Under the pieces are notes generated by a model. The model was not told the origin of the DNA. It was given only the letters and a program-made list of their open reading frames with translations, and ran no database searches. A DNA stretch of 64,000 nt from Labia minor (taxonomy: Eukaryota; Arthropoda; Insecta; Dermaptera; Spongiphoridae), in assembly GCA_963082975.1 (NCBI GenBank), contig OY720344.1, forward strand, positions 60,726,546-60,790,545, written 5' to 3'. The position numbers and the translations under genes are program-made. This document shows positions 1 through 10,649 of this stretch, in pieces (the first letter of the stretch is position 1; every line of letters begins with the position of its first letter).

Positions 1-2745
1 CTCTGGAGAATCGTCATGCTTGAAACGGTGAAGATACTCACGAAAACAGCCGTGCCCTGACAACATCTGTGTTAGGTAATAGTTGACCTCGCCGTGACTC
101 CGGTTCAGCCAAACATCAATCCTTGGTATTAGACGGTGCGTCCATCTACCCTTTTCCGCGGCATCCCACTGTAACTGCCATCGTGAAATACTATGTCGCC
201 GTTCTTCTGCTCTCAGTTCTTCGGTGCTCATTATGTTTGACCTCTTCCGATGGTAGAGGTTCCGTCTTTCTTCAGCCAGAACTCTAAGTGGCAGAGTTCC
301 TGAAATGACACACACCGCTTCCTCTGATATTGTTCGGAAGGCGCTGGCCACTCTTAACGCGCTTAACCGATATACCGGACCAGCTCTTCTCCGCGATTCC
401 TGGATCTCAAGTGCGTCAGCCCAAATGGATATACCATACGTGAGGACCGATGTAACCACTGATGATAGCAATAACCTCCTCGTGTGCTTTGGGCCTCCGA
501 TGTTAGGCATAAGTCGTGATAGGCTAGCTACTACTGCTGATGCTTTAGCACTCACGTGTTCCACCTGCTGCTTAAACTTGAGCCGAGCATCAAGCATCAC
601 TCCCAAATATCGGATATAAGGTTGTGATGTGATCTCTTGTAGGCCGACTTTCAGTTTGATGGTCTCTATCACTTTCCTGCTTGTAATAAGTACAGCCTCC
701 GTTTTCTGTTTAGCCAGTTGAAGGTTCGCTGTATTCATCCACCGGTTAACTTGCTCGAAGGTGGTATCGAACATGTGGTTGATCTCATCAAGGTGTTTGG
801 CGACCACTACCACGGCTACATCATCCGCATATGCTACGAGTTTAACACTCCTTGGCAGATTCAGTCTCAACAACCCGTCATACATGATATTCCAGAGAAG
901 TGGACCCAGTACAGAACCTTGTGGTACTCCTCCAGTAACATCATACTCCTTTGCACCGTTCTTCGTGTCGTATTTCAGGACTCTATTTGTAAAGTAGCTA
1001 GCCACTATCCTTCGCAGGTATCCTGGTACGTTCTTCTCTTCGAGGGCCTGCATGATGCAATCCCAGTTGGCGGAGTTGAAGGCATTTTTGATGTCTAACG
1101 TTGCCACCAGACAATATTTCTTCGTTCCACCCTTCCATCTGGTACCAGAAATTGCGTCCTTGGCCGTACTGACAACCAGATCGATCGCGTCCAGAGTTGA
1201 TCGACCCCTTCGAAAGCCATACTGATTGTCCGCCAGAAGTGGGTCAACAATTGCTTCGATTCTCTGATGGATAATGCGCTCAAATATCTTACCCGCCGTG
1301 TCCAGCATGCAAAGTGGACGGTAGGATGACGGTTCTTCCGGTGGCTTTTTTTTCCCTTTTGGAAGTAGTACCAGCCGTTGTTGTTTCCATTTCCTTGGAA
1401 AAGTCCCCTCCTTAAGGCAGGTGTTGTAGACGTCAAGGAACAATATTGGCTCTGCCTTTATAGATGTTTTTAAGGCAATATTAGGGATTCCGTCCAATCC
1501 CGGCGCTTTATTATTCCCGACGCGGTTGCATGCCTCCATCAGTTCGTCTTCTGTGATAGGTGGAATGTCATCCAGCTCGTCCCGAGCCAACAGGTAGTTG
1601 AAAACGCGTTGTTGTGGGAACAGCGCAGTCACGATCTTTCCCAACAGTCGAGGACAAGTTGGTGACGGCATTGGCTGGTATTTTAGGTGCGTCATGACTA
1701 CCCTGTAAGGTCTGCCCCACAAGTCTCTGTCAACCTCATTGATGAGATCTTTCCAGCAGTTCTTCTTGCTATCCTTGATGGCTTTGTTTAAGCATCGACG
1801 AGCTTGTTTGTACTCTGCGACTAGCTCCGCCGAGTTAGGTCGCCGATAACCACGCTGAGATATTCTCCTTTTCTTGAGACATTCCTTACGGAGGGCGCTG
1901 ATATGATCGCTCCACCAATAAACCGAGGATCCCCAATTCATGCAACGTTTACGGGGCATGCAAACGTCACAAGCCCGGGCCACTCTCTTCATCAGGTCCT
2001 TGGTCATTTCTTCTGCGGATCCAGCTATGATTGGTTCACTATTTAAGGCAGTTACCAATACACATGGGTCAAAAGATTTCACCTTCCATCCGATGGTGTT
2101 AACTTTCCTGGTTGTTCTTCTAGAATTCTGGCCGTTGGGCATCTCCCAGAGAATCGCATTGTGGTCACTGGCTGTGTAAATATCCATCACCCTCCATTTG
2201 TAGTTACCTCGGGCGAGGCTGCTGCTGACAAAGGTGAGATCCACAATAGAACTTGCGTCGCCCTTGGTGTAAGTTGGCGTGTTGCCACTGTTAAGCAGAA
2301 CCACATCCAGTGCAGTAAAGGCTTCCAGGAGTGCTCTTCCTCGTGCGTTGGTGTGCCTGCTTCCCCAGTCCACTGCCCAGGAGTTGAAGTCTCCGGCTAT
2401 TGCCACTGGATGGTGTTGCTTCGCGTCCTCGGACAGCCGATCTAAGAAGTCACTAAATTCAACAATAGAGAGGCCGGGTGGAGCGTAGCAGCTGTAAAAA
2501 CGAATGCCATTCACCGACGCCGCCACAAAGCCGGCGCTGCCATTGCTAACGACACTCCCGAAGGGAATCCTGCCACAGGACCATATGACAGCTTTGGTGG
2601 TGCTATCAGTCTCCCATGGTTGACCGCTTAGGTGCTTATACGGTTCTGATAAAAGCACAAGGTCAAGCTTTAGCTCTCGTACCGTCTGCATGAGCAAATG
2701 ATGTGCAGCCTCGCAGTGGTTGATGTTTATCTGCAGTATTCTCAT
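1..2745 (-). CDS. R1-clade LINE ORF2: endonuclease / reverse transcriptase (runs off window)
   Basis: I translated this frame codon by codon from the ATG at 2745 to position 1 and met no stop in 915 codons; the protein continues beyond the window. It should nick target DNA and copy the element's RNA into the nick. Residues 1 to about 225 are an APE-type endonuclease (LQININ at 4-9, GDFNSW near 118-123, SDH at 193-195). The reverse transcriptase follows, with LDIKNAF near 550, GGVPQGSVLGP near 605-615 and the catalytic YADD at 639-642. The C-terminal GHGCFREYLHRFKHDD segment at 897-912 is the start of the family's zinc-binding tail. The ATG overlaps the ORF1 stop as ATGA. Base composition is far more GC-rich than the surroundings. 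The clade call rests on endonuclease, tail and ORF1 features recalled from known R1 elements. Absence of any lesion suggests recent insertion. Confidence 0.93.
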   Translation of the reverse strand, partial: MRILQININHCEAAHHLLMQTVRELKLDLVLLSEPYKHLSGQPWETDSTTKAVIWSCGRIPFGSVVSNGSAGFVAASVNGIRFYSCYAPPGLSIVEFSDFLDRLSEDAKQHHPVAIAGDFNSWAVDWGSRHTNARGRALLEAFTALDVVLLNSGNTPTYTKGDASSIVDLTFVSSSLARGNYKWRVMDIYTASDHNAILWEMPNGQNSRRTTRKVNTIGWKVKSFDPCVLVTALNSEPIIAGSAEEMTKDLMKRVARACDVCMPRKRCMNWGSSVYWWSDHISALRKECLKKRRISQRGYRRPNSAELVAEYKQARRCLNKAIKDSKKNCWKDLINEVDRDLWGRPYRVVMTHLKYQPMPSPTCPRLLGKIVTALFPQQRVFNYLLARDELDDIPPITEDELMEACNRVGNNKAPGLDGIPNIALKTSIKAEPILFLDVYNTCLKEGTFPRKWKQQRLVLLPKGKKKPPEEPSSYRPLCMLDTAGKIFERIIHQRIEAIVDPLLADNQYGFRRGRSTLDAIDLVVSTAKDAISGTRWKGGTKKYCLVATLDIKNAFNSANWDCIMQALEEKNVPGYLRRIVASYFTNRVLKYDTKNGAKEYDVTGGVPQGSVLGPLLWNIMYDGLLRLNLPRSVKLVAYADDVAVVVVAKHLDEINHMFDTTFEQVNRWMNTANLQLAKQKTEAVLITSRKVIETIKLKVGLQEITSQPYIRYLGVMLDARLKFKQQVEHVSAKASAVVASLSRLMPNIGGPKHTRRLLLSSVVTSVLTYGISIWADALEIQESRRRAGPVYRLSALRVASAFRTISEEAVCVISGTLPLRVLAEERRNLYHRKRSNIMSTEELRAEERRHSISRWQLQWDAAEKGRWTHRLIPRIDVWLNRSHGEVNYYLTQMLSGHGCFREYLHRFKHDDSPE

Positions 2746-4184
2746 TTCCGTCTAATGGTCATCTTCTTGAGTGCTTCTTGGTATACCGGGCATCTACTTG
2801 TGCCGGCATAGTGAGCAATATCCTCTGTGCCGAGCTGTTCAGCACATAATGCACATTTAGCTGGTTTATCGCAATTGACCAACTTGTGACCCTCCTCTCC
2901 ACACTTGATGCAGAGTTTGGATCGGTCTTTTCCGCCTTTACACTGGGCAGCCCGGTGTCCAAAATGCCAGCATTTGAAACATCGGATTGGCTTTATTATC
3001 GTTCGAATTCGACAGTTTACCCAGCCAATCCTGATCTTGCCGTGTTCTCCGATCACTTTCGTCGCTGTTGCTGCCGCCAATACCACCGACGCAATTTGTG
3101 TTCCTCTAAAGGCTTTTCGGATTTTTATAGCCTCTACTGTGACACCACAATCGCCTCCGGCTGCCATTTTCAGAGCATCCAGAATATCGTCTCTTGTTGT
3201 GATATCGTCGAGGTCACGAATTTCCAGGTTTTCTTCTGGTCCCGTATTGATGACTTTTGCATCATCTTGGAGTATGCCCGCGATGGTTTCCTGCAAGGCT
3301 TTTCCATTGTCAGCACTGCCTTTTAACAGCGTAATAAGCATGTCTCCTGCTGCTGTCTTGCGAATTTTGTCGACAGTGGCGCTGACCTGCTCCGGGCGCA
3401 CGCCTGCCTTGATCCGGGTGAGTATTTCGCAGTACTTTGTTTTGTCTGTCGGGCGAATGATCAGCACGTCAGGTCTCATTGCTGCTCTTTTTGGGTTCTT
3501 CTGGTTCCGCTTAAATGGAGGCGCTGGAGGTTTATCTGGAGGCTGTTTTTTGCGCTCCTTTCTCCTATCCCCTCTCGATTGCACCATCACCCAGCCTGGA
3601 CTCTTGTTCTGCTTAAAGGAGTTTTGAATAGGCTCTTTATCCTCTACATGCTTCTTGGTAGGAAGGCTAGGTCCCGAGTCCTTCAGCTTCTTTGTCGTCT
3701 GTTGATTCGAGCTACCAGGAGAATTAGTTTTCCTTTTTTCTCCCCTTACAGTAAGGGCTTCTTGAGCTGCAGATTCCTTAAAAACCAGACACTTGTTTGT
3801 TTTGTCTGGGGATGTTTGTGTGCTCCTTTTCTCTGTAGTAGGGCGTGACTGAGATCGTGGTATCTTTTCTTCTATATCCTTCAACCGGCCGTACATGCTT
3901 CTGATTGAGCGTGCCATTTTCTTTATCTCACCATGTACGTTATGCCTAGGCTCAACAAACTCCAACAGTTCGAAAATTTTCTTCCCGAGGTCTCCAAGAA
4001 CCTCCTTTCTCTCCTCTTCACTTGTAGCAATAAATGCTACAGGGGCCAAGTTTTCCACCCCTGCAGCACTGCGGTCGCCAGCTAACGACATCCCGGGGCC
4101 CGCTTGCTCACCCCTGACGGACGCCGGCACTGGGCATCCGAATCCCTGCGCCGTAACCTCTCCTTCCCTTTCGTCGTCTCTCAT
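2742..4184 (-). CDS. R1-clade LINE ORF1: gag-like nucleic-acid-binding protein
   Basis: Intact 480-residue frame upstream of ORF2. In R1-clade elements ORF1 packages the element RNA and helps carry it to its target. Residues about 95-245 are hydrophilic and rich in K, Q and S. A folded region of about 250-395 precedes the C-terminal zinc knuckles. Two classical CX2CX4HX4C knuckles lie at 402-415 (CFKCWHFGHRAAQC) and 425-438 (CIKCGEEGHKLVNC), followed by a third, spaced-out Cys/His motif at 444-465. Three knuckles at this position are usual in the clade. The stop TGA shares bases with the ORF2 ATG, so ORF2 is probably made by termination-reinitiation. I see no frameshift. The start at 4184 is the first ATG of this frame giving the full product. 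Confidence 0.92.
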   Translation of the reverse strand: MRDDEREGEVTAQGFGCPVPASVRGEQAGPGMSLAGDRSAAGVENLAPVAFIATSEEERKEVLGDLGKKIFELLEFVEPRHNVHGEIKKMARSIRSMYGRLKDIEEKIPRSQSRPTTEKRSTQTSPDKTNKCLVFKESAAQEALTVRGEKRKTNSPGSSNQQTTKKLKDSGPSLPTKKHVEDKEPIQNSFKQNKSPGWVMVQSRGDRRKERKKQPPDKPPAPPFKRNQKNPKRAAMRPDVLIIRPTDKTKYCEILTRIKAGVRPEQVSATVDKIRKTAAGDMLITLLKGSADNGKALQETIAGILQDDAKVINTGPEENLEIRDLDDITTRDDILDALKMAAGGDCGVTVEAIKIRKAFRGTQIASVVLAAATATKVIGEHGKIRIGWVNCRIRTIIKPIRCFKCWHFGHRAAQCKGGKDRSKLCIKCGEEGHKLVNCDKPAKCALCAEQLGTEDIAHYAGTSRCPVYQEALKKMTIRRK

Positions 4185-4540
4185 GTTTGGTTTATCTTCG
4201 GGGTTCCTTCCCCTAGCGCATTGGCATCGGTGACTATGCTTTTACGAGGGGTGGAGCTCGAACCACCACCTCAACCCCCATCCTTGGAGGGCCGATGGGT
4301 GGGTGTTTGCACTTATTTGATGGCGGTGCATACTCGCCATGTCTAGAATCCGTCATAGGCATTTGTGGTATTTTCTAGAGCCTAACTTTTACCCGAAAAT
4401 TAGGCCCGCCACAGCCTGATGGAGCCTATCGCCTCGGTCCGGCACTGCTTATTCAGTATTCGCAGCTGGCCTACATATCTGCAGGTCGTTCCCCTATCCG
4501 CCACCTGGGGACCCGCCCGGTAGCTGAGGCCCGCCCCGGG
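4185..4540 (-). other. R1-clade LINE 5' untranslated region
   Basis: GC-rich stretch between the ORF1 start and the microsatellite. It has no long frame and its composition matches the LINE rather than the AT-rich host. On the element strand it begins at a CCCCGGGG palindrome directly after (CATA)n, which I take as the 5' end of the element. The exact boundary and any promoter are inferred. Confidence 0.7.
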
Positions 4541-4557
4541 GTATGTATGTATGTATG

Positions 4558-4586
<29 letters not shown>
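4541..4586 (+). repeat. (GTAT)n microsatellite at the LINE 5' junction
   Basis: About eleven copies of GTAT, reading (ACAT)n on the LINE strand. The same array follows the same unique sequence in the family A copy at 61383-62415, so it belongs to that repeat and the LINE inserted in or beside it. Confidence 0.95.
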
Positions 4587-4588
<2 letters not shown>

Positions 4589-5336
4589 TGTCTGTAAGCA
4601 AATTTACTCAAAAACTAATCAAGCTAGGACTTCGAAATTTGGTACACCGATATTATTCACAGTTTGTAGATTTCTATCAAAATTTCGTCAAAATCGGTTA
4701 ACCGGAAGTGGTACTTTACCTACACTGGTTGCGTTTACCTTTCAAGTAAAGTACCAGTTTGCTTCGAGATATTTGCTTCATATTTTGTATATAGATTTAA
4801 AAATATGAAAAAAATTGTGATACCAAATTTCATCATGATCTGACTACCGGAAGTGACATTTTACCTATACAAGTAGCGTTTCTTTTTTACCGACCGATTT
4901 TTAGCATGATGTCTGTCCGTCCGTCCGTCCGTATAGATGTGTACAGCCTGAACGGCTCAACGGATTTTGATGAAATTTGGTATATTTACTTAATGCATCA
5001 GTGGGATGAATTGATCAACTTTTGGTGCAAATCCAGAAACCGGAAGTGCTAGTATTGCCGATCGAAGAGAGGAAGTGAAGGGTTATTTTCATATCAAATT
5101 TCCCGTGAGAACATATCTCCACGTGTTATGCACTTTGTATTGGTTTTATCCTCGAGAAAAATCATCTTCATTAGTTTTTTCTTAATTTAAAACTTCATGA
5201 CGTCACAGCCAGCCCTTATATATTATAAATAATATAAAATTAAAAATATTTATATTATATCCATATCTGTTTTTTTACATTTAAAATATCAGTTAACCGG
5301 AAGTAGCACTTTATTCTATATATATATATATATATA
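4587..5336 (+). repeat. Interspersed repeat family A, copy 1
   Basis: Nearly the reverse complement of 61383-62235. Family A has no coding capacity that I can see. Diagnostic blocks in order: a GTCCGTCCGTCC stretch near 4916, GCCTGAACGGCTCAACGG near 4947, a GAAATTTGGTA motif that recurs several times, ACCGGAAGTG blocks, and TGACGTCA at 5198-5205. The superfamily is unknown; a non-autonomous DNA element is one possibility. It ends in a TA-rich run at about 5317-5336. Confidence 0.85.
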
Positions 5337-5487
5337 AATGTTACCAAATATCAAATTTGACACCAATAAAGTAATACGAACTGGCTCTTTATCAATACCA
5401 AGTTTACACATTCTAAATATTCATTCACAACTCTTTATACCTATTTATATGCGGGAAAGTCTAGGGGAGGACACTCCCGCTTATTAA
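5337..5487 (+). repeat. Family A terminal segment with hairpin end
   Basis: Closely matches the reverse complement of 59337-59490. It ends in TATGCGGGAAAGT followed by a GGGGAGGACACTCCC hairpin. TATGCGGGAAAGT is the reverse complement of ACTTTCCCGCATA, which forms the opposite end of the copy at 61383-62415, so the family may have terminal inverted repeats. Confidence 0.7.
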
Positions 5488-6788
5488 TTATTCATTCACT
5501 TTCAATCCTGCCAATAACTTTTTTTGATTAACAAATTATTGAGTGTAAAAAATAATATAAAAAGTTATACTTATTAAAATATTTACAATATGATTTTAAA
5601 TAATAATTCTTATATACAATCTTAATCTGAAAATTCCTTAATAAAATTGAATAATAATGATAAAAAGAGAGTTTGTCTCCTTATTTAAATCAGAGAATTG
5701 ACAAACTTTTCAATTAAATCTTCCCTTAATTGTCAAATTAATTTTTTAAAAATTTTATTGTTAAACAAGAATCAAAAAAAAAATTAATTTTTAATTTTTA
5801 ACATGTGAAAATATCAATTTTAATTAAAATAGAACAAAATAAAATTTTATTATGATATTATATTTAATTTTCACCAACACAGAAAAAAATATAATCCATA
5901 AACATCATACATTTTCTAATTTTAATATATTTTGGTAGGTAATTAATTGGATTCTATTTACAATACATCCATTTATTATTATTATTATTAATGTTATTAT
6001 TAATATTGTAATAATCAACAGAAAAATAAATGAAAAATAAACAATATATGAAAAAAATTTAAATGTTTGATTATTACGTTAATCAATTCGCTCATTTATA
6101 ATATATATATATATATTAATTAAATTGATATTGTGGCTACATGGTAGAGCGGCTGCGAGATATTAAGTGACATTTAAAATTATTATACATATAATATTCT
6201 ATTTATATTATAATTTTAATCTGTAGTGACGGGAATTAATAATTTATGTACCTATTTTAAAAATTTAAATTTTTTTATTATAATTACTCATTTACACATA
6301 TAAAATATTTTAAAATCTATATTAAAATAATAATTTAAATAAATTCATAATCATATACCACTGAAAATGCTTGATAAAAGAAAATAAATTTTAAAACATG
6401 AATATTAACAATATAAATCCCTATTAATGAACGATAATAATAATAAGATCCTAATAAAATCTTTCTAAAAATATTAATAAAAACAATATAATATTATACC
6501 CTAAATAACACCCTAAATTATGCACTATTCCTTTACTTTTTTAGAAAAATAATGCAATTTTTATTCTAACTGGATGGATTCTGTTAATCTATAGTGGATT
6601 GCATGTACTTCGAATCCAGTATATTTCACAAACAGACAATTTATTTGGTCAGATACACCAAATTGAGGGAATGCTATTTGAGGTGTGATAGAGAGCATTA
6701 GTGTATAGTTCTTGAATTTTGTCTTCGAAGAATGAGGCTTCAAGAGAATACAGAATGAAATGCAACATCTGATCATCTAAATCTAGAA
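5488..6788. other. AT-rich stretch, no gene seen
   Basis: Long A/T runs and short ATT and TA repeats. A tRNA-like A-box phrase (TGGTAGAGCGGC near 6141) stands alone. Minus-strand frames of 71-77 codons at 6561-6882 resemble nothing I know and cross into the next element. 6781-6788 is the left target duplication of the MITE that follows. Confidence 0.6.
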
Positions 6789-7214
6789 CATGGGTTCTCA
6801 AACTTATGTAGTTGCCGGACCCCTCTTCAGGGCATTTTACGCCGTTTTTGAGACTAAATTTTTGGCATTGTCTTATAGGCACTATGTTATAATAAATATT
6901 ATAAAATGTGAATGACTGGTTATTTTAAAAATAATCTTGAGCATTCATAAATATAAACATTTTTATTATAATATAGAAAAAAAACACAAAATGAATAAAA
7001 ATAGTAGTAGGATTTCCATGCCGCGAAATTTAAATATAAATAGTTAACTATAAATACAAAAATCCTTTCATCCTTTAGGATTTTATTAAATTATTTATTT
7101 GAATAAAGGCGAAAAGTTTGCAATGTAAAGTTAATATCAAAATTGTTTAGCGGACCCCCAGTGATGTCTATGCGGACTCAAGGGGGTCCGAGGACCATAC
7201 TTTAAGAAATACTG
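6789..7214. mobile_element. 426-bp non-autonomous hAT-like MITE
   Basis: Flanked by the perfect 8-bp duplication ATCTAGAA (6781-6788 and 7215-7222). Left end begins CATGGGTTCTCAAAC; the right end read inward is CAGTATTTCTTAAAG, so the inverted ends are imperfect. Both subterminal regions hold GGACCCCC-type motifs like those in the autonomous-type hAT at 10658-13984, suggesting a related but diverged family. It has no transposase and was presumably mobilised in trans. Confidence 0.85.
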
Positions 7215-7341
7215 ATCTAGAATATTAACTAAACATGTTAATTCATGATAAAGGTTATCTCAAGAAGTATAAGAAGAATAATAAAAATAAAAACACCTTC
7301 TAACCTTCAAAACCTCCCTTCAACAAGAATCTTTCCTGTAT

Positions 7342-8128
7342 ACACCCTCCATTCTAAAAGAAACCGAACTTTAAAAAAAATACTACCACTAATGCCATCT
7401 GTTGTAATATTTTACCCTTAGATGGCTTAGTCCCTCATTGACAACTGGTATAAATTTCATGACATTTGGATGCATACAACAAAAGTTATTGCGTTTTAAA
7501 TGTCAGTGTGTTTTGTACATCGGTCGGAAAATGAATTTCAAACAAAGAGCTGCAATTGATTTTTGTGTGGTAAAACTTTTAATGAAACGCACCAAATGCT
7601 ACAAAATGCATATGGTGATGATTGTCTATCCCGTACGCAAGTTTACGTGTGGTTCAGGCGATTCAAATCGGGTAGAGAGACGCTGGATGATGACGAAAGA
7701 TCAGGCCGTCCCAGAACCGGATTTTTACGATTCAAAAGGAATTATCCTCAAAAAATTTGTTCCACCCGGCCAGCCAGTCACTGGAGAGTTTTACTTGGGC
7801 GTCATGAAGCGTTTGCTGGAAAGAATTCGTCGTATTTGGCCAGAATATCGAGAAATCGGCAGTTGGACTCTTTTGCACGATAATGCACCATCACATCGTT
7901 CGCGACTTGTAACTGAATTTTTGGTCAGGAAAGTGGCACGCATTGATTGGAGCTATAGAGAAGGCGACGACCGACATGGAGAAGTCGTTTGACAATTTGT
8001 TGGAACGTGCAAATTTGTGTATCGATGCAGAAGGGGAATACATTGATTAATAAAAATGATTTGTTCCAAAATGTACATTGGTTTTATGTTTTTTTAAAAA
8101 GTTCGGTTTCTTTTGGAATGGAGGGTGT
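7342..8128 (+). mobile_element. Mariner element, internally deleted (787 bp)
   Basis: Terminal inverted repeats of about 28 bp (ACACCCTCCATTC followed by AAAAGAAACCGAAC, with one or two mismatches between ends) are flanked by TA, the mariner target. The interior carries a broken DD34D-type transposase. The length is well below the roughly 1.3 kb usual for a complete mariner. Because the flanks read TATA, the exact boundary is ambiguous by two bases. Confidence 0.92.
7531..8050 (+). pseudogene. Mariner transposase remnant
   Basis: Pieces of one transposase are spread over shifted frames. An N-terminal start (MNFKQRAAIDFC) lies in one frame. The helix-turn-helix region (AYGDDCLSRTQVYVWFRRF) follows in another, from about 7566. 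The second catalytic aspartate segment (LLHDNAPSHRS) is at about 7873-7905. The extreme C-terminus (FDNLLERANLCIDAEGEYID) ends at the TAA at 8048-8050. The segment with the first catalytic aspartate, between the helix-turn-helix and the PPGQPVTGEFYLGVM stretch, is missing, and so is the YSPDLA segment with the third. At least two deletions and several frameshifts make it inactive. In the family, the enzyme cuts at both inverted repeats and inserts at TA. Confidence 0.9.
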
Positions 8129-8293
8129 ATAATCAGAATGGAATATTTCATTGTATCTTCGCACTCAACGATGTGGATCTTTTAGAATAACGCAAAAACT
8201 AAATTCGTAAGACCATATAACATTCATTTACTGTCTCTTTTAGGTAATTTTTACTAAATAAAGATGCGTAGCTTTCTGAGTAATTGACTCTTT

Positions 8294-8339
<46 letters not shown>

Positions 8340-10649
8340 TTCATTGCACCCAGTTCCCGTCGCTAACAGATAAAATTAGATATTGAATCAATGACTTCAT
8401 TATATCTCGTCTTCTAGCACACATCATTAAGATTTTTATCTAATCATAATTCTAACATCACATTTATTATAATACTTCTGTCGAACAGTCTGATATCTAA
8501 ATAAAACTAGCAACTTCATTGATCAATTGTTAATGAACATTACCCAACTTTAGCAATAATTTCCACATGAAAAACAGGATTATACCTTATGATCATGTAA
8601 AAGCAGTAGGTTCGAATCACATCGACCGCACGCTATTTGTGAACATGAAATCTTATTTTGATTGGTGAATTTACTCAAAATTGTTGATGTAACAATCCAG
8701 ATCTAAAGAAAATTTTAAATTGTATTTTTCATTATCAAATGTCGTTTATATAAAAATAATGTGATATTCTCAGTTTATGTTTCGTAGATTAAAATTTGAT
8801 TTCAATTTATTCGGTTAATTCAAATGGAAAATTCAGATTTGAAATTTACTATCACCACACTACCTTTTCCCCACTTTAACCTCCTTCACATTCCCTCAGG
8901 AACCCACTTGTTATTGAATCGTTAAAGTAATAACAGCAGCAGACTGTGACGCTACTAACGTAAATAGCCCTTAATATGGTTCATAGCCGAGGGCTGAACT
9001 CTGTGGGATAATCACTAATACAAAATCCCGCATTTTCCACTCTTGTCCCTATTACTCTATTACTACTACTACCATCACTATTCAAGATCGTTTTTCTAAT
9101 GATAAGAAGACATTTCAACATTGCACTTAAATGATTCCTTTCATACAAAATTTTATTTTATTTTTATTCTTTCTTTCCCCGCCCTCTCCATTTCTTTCCT
9201 TCTACTAAGCCACTAAGCCCTTAAATAAAACATGAAATATTTTTAAATGATAACATTTTTTTTTAGATAAGTCATACAAGTCCTTTTTTATTCCTCCTTC
9301 CAGTTTTTATAAAAGGAAGAAAATATTATAATTTGCCACTGATAAGTAAATGAAAAATTCTTTTTTTTTATTCTAGACAAATAATCTTCACTTAGATATA
9401 TTTTTATATTAGGTACTCTTATTTCCATATTTAATAATTCTTTTTTTTTAATAAAGAATATGCACTTAATTTAAAATATGTATTTTTTACAATCACATTT
9501 ATTTCATTTTCGAGGTTTTTGATTATAATAAAATGTAAATTTAATAAAATAAACCAATTGTGATTAAATTTTCTTACTTTTTTAATAATCTTCTTATTTA
9601 GATTTAATAATAGAATTTTGTACTTGTAATGACTATACATAGACACGCTCTTTTTAATGTATAAAAAATAGCTAATTTCTGATTTTACAAACAGTTTTTA
9701 GAAATAGTTGGCGGTTTTGAAGTAAAGAATAGATCTATTGTTTATCTGTCACTCTCCCCTCTCCTCCTCGATAAAAAATATCAAAGGATATCGAAATCAC
9801 TAGGTTGCAATGATTCAAGTAGTCCATAAAATCTGATTTTGGAAAAGATAAATTACAATATATATTTTATGTAATTATAAAAACAGTATATATTTAGATA
9901 GATAACAGATTTAAAGAAAATAGAGTATAATTTGTTTAGTGATTACAAATCTTCAAATTGATTCCAAATTAGAACCAGACTTTGGAGATCAATGAAATTG
10001 CAAATATGGCCAATTTCCGTTGTTCGTTGTATCAATGCTATTTTTAAATATAATGTATTAAGTAAACTTTTCCAGAAGATGGGAACGAGTTATAATATAT
10101 GTAAGAATGATCTTTGTAATAAAGAAATATAATGTATTGTAAAACAGCAACAAAATTTAGATTATGATATTAATTGAGTTATTACTGAAGTCAAGGTGCA
10201 TTGCAAACACTAAGGATGATGTTGATTCGTGGAGGGATATAACAGGTTCCCGAATGAGAGTAGGCCTCTAAGCGATTGATGACCACAATTCCTGGTGTGG
10301 ACACTCAAGCTATAACTCCCCTTGAGCCTTTGGGAAACCTATTGAGGAGCTGCCAAACTGTCCTTGTCTATACATATACCACTTTGACTATATCTCATAC
10401 GTCGGCTAGCTTACTTGTCGATATACACGTTGAAATTAAAAATCACATCAAAATCGCCTGTATAATAATAACCCTGAATTAACCAGCACTTCAACTTGCC
10501 TTAAATAAATGATTAATTTAATCAAGAGTTTAAGAGATATTCTAATCAATAATTAAAATATTTTTGTAAATTTTAACAAGAACATTAACTAGTAATTTAA
10601 TTTTAAATATTTATTGTATTGTGTTTATATATATTTATAAATATATATA
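8129..10649. other. AT-rich stretch, no gene seen
   Basis: Contains (AT)n at 8297-8333, a B-box-like GGTTCGAATC near 8610 without a tRNA fold, and a less AT-rich block at about 10195-10430 that I do not recognise. No frame resembles a known protein. 10650-10657 is the left target duplication of the next element. Confidence 0.6.
8297..8333. repeat. (AT)n microsatellite
   Basis: Uninterrupted AT dinucleotide run, one of many in the window. Confidence 0.95.

Noticed and set aside
305..1098. Plus-strand frames in the LINE
   Set aside because: Antisense of ORF2, composition explained by the RT coding strand.
1095..1436. 113-codon minus-strand frame inside the LINE
   Set aside because: It is the alternate frame of the RT domain; the proper ORF2 frame reads continuously through the same bases.
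2905..3627. 240-codon plus-strand frame opposite ORF1
   Set aside because: Antisense shadow of the gag-like ORF; no domain of its own, and the opposite strand carries clear zinc knuckles.
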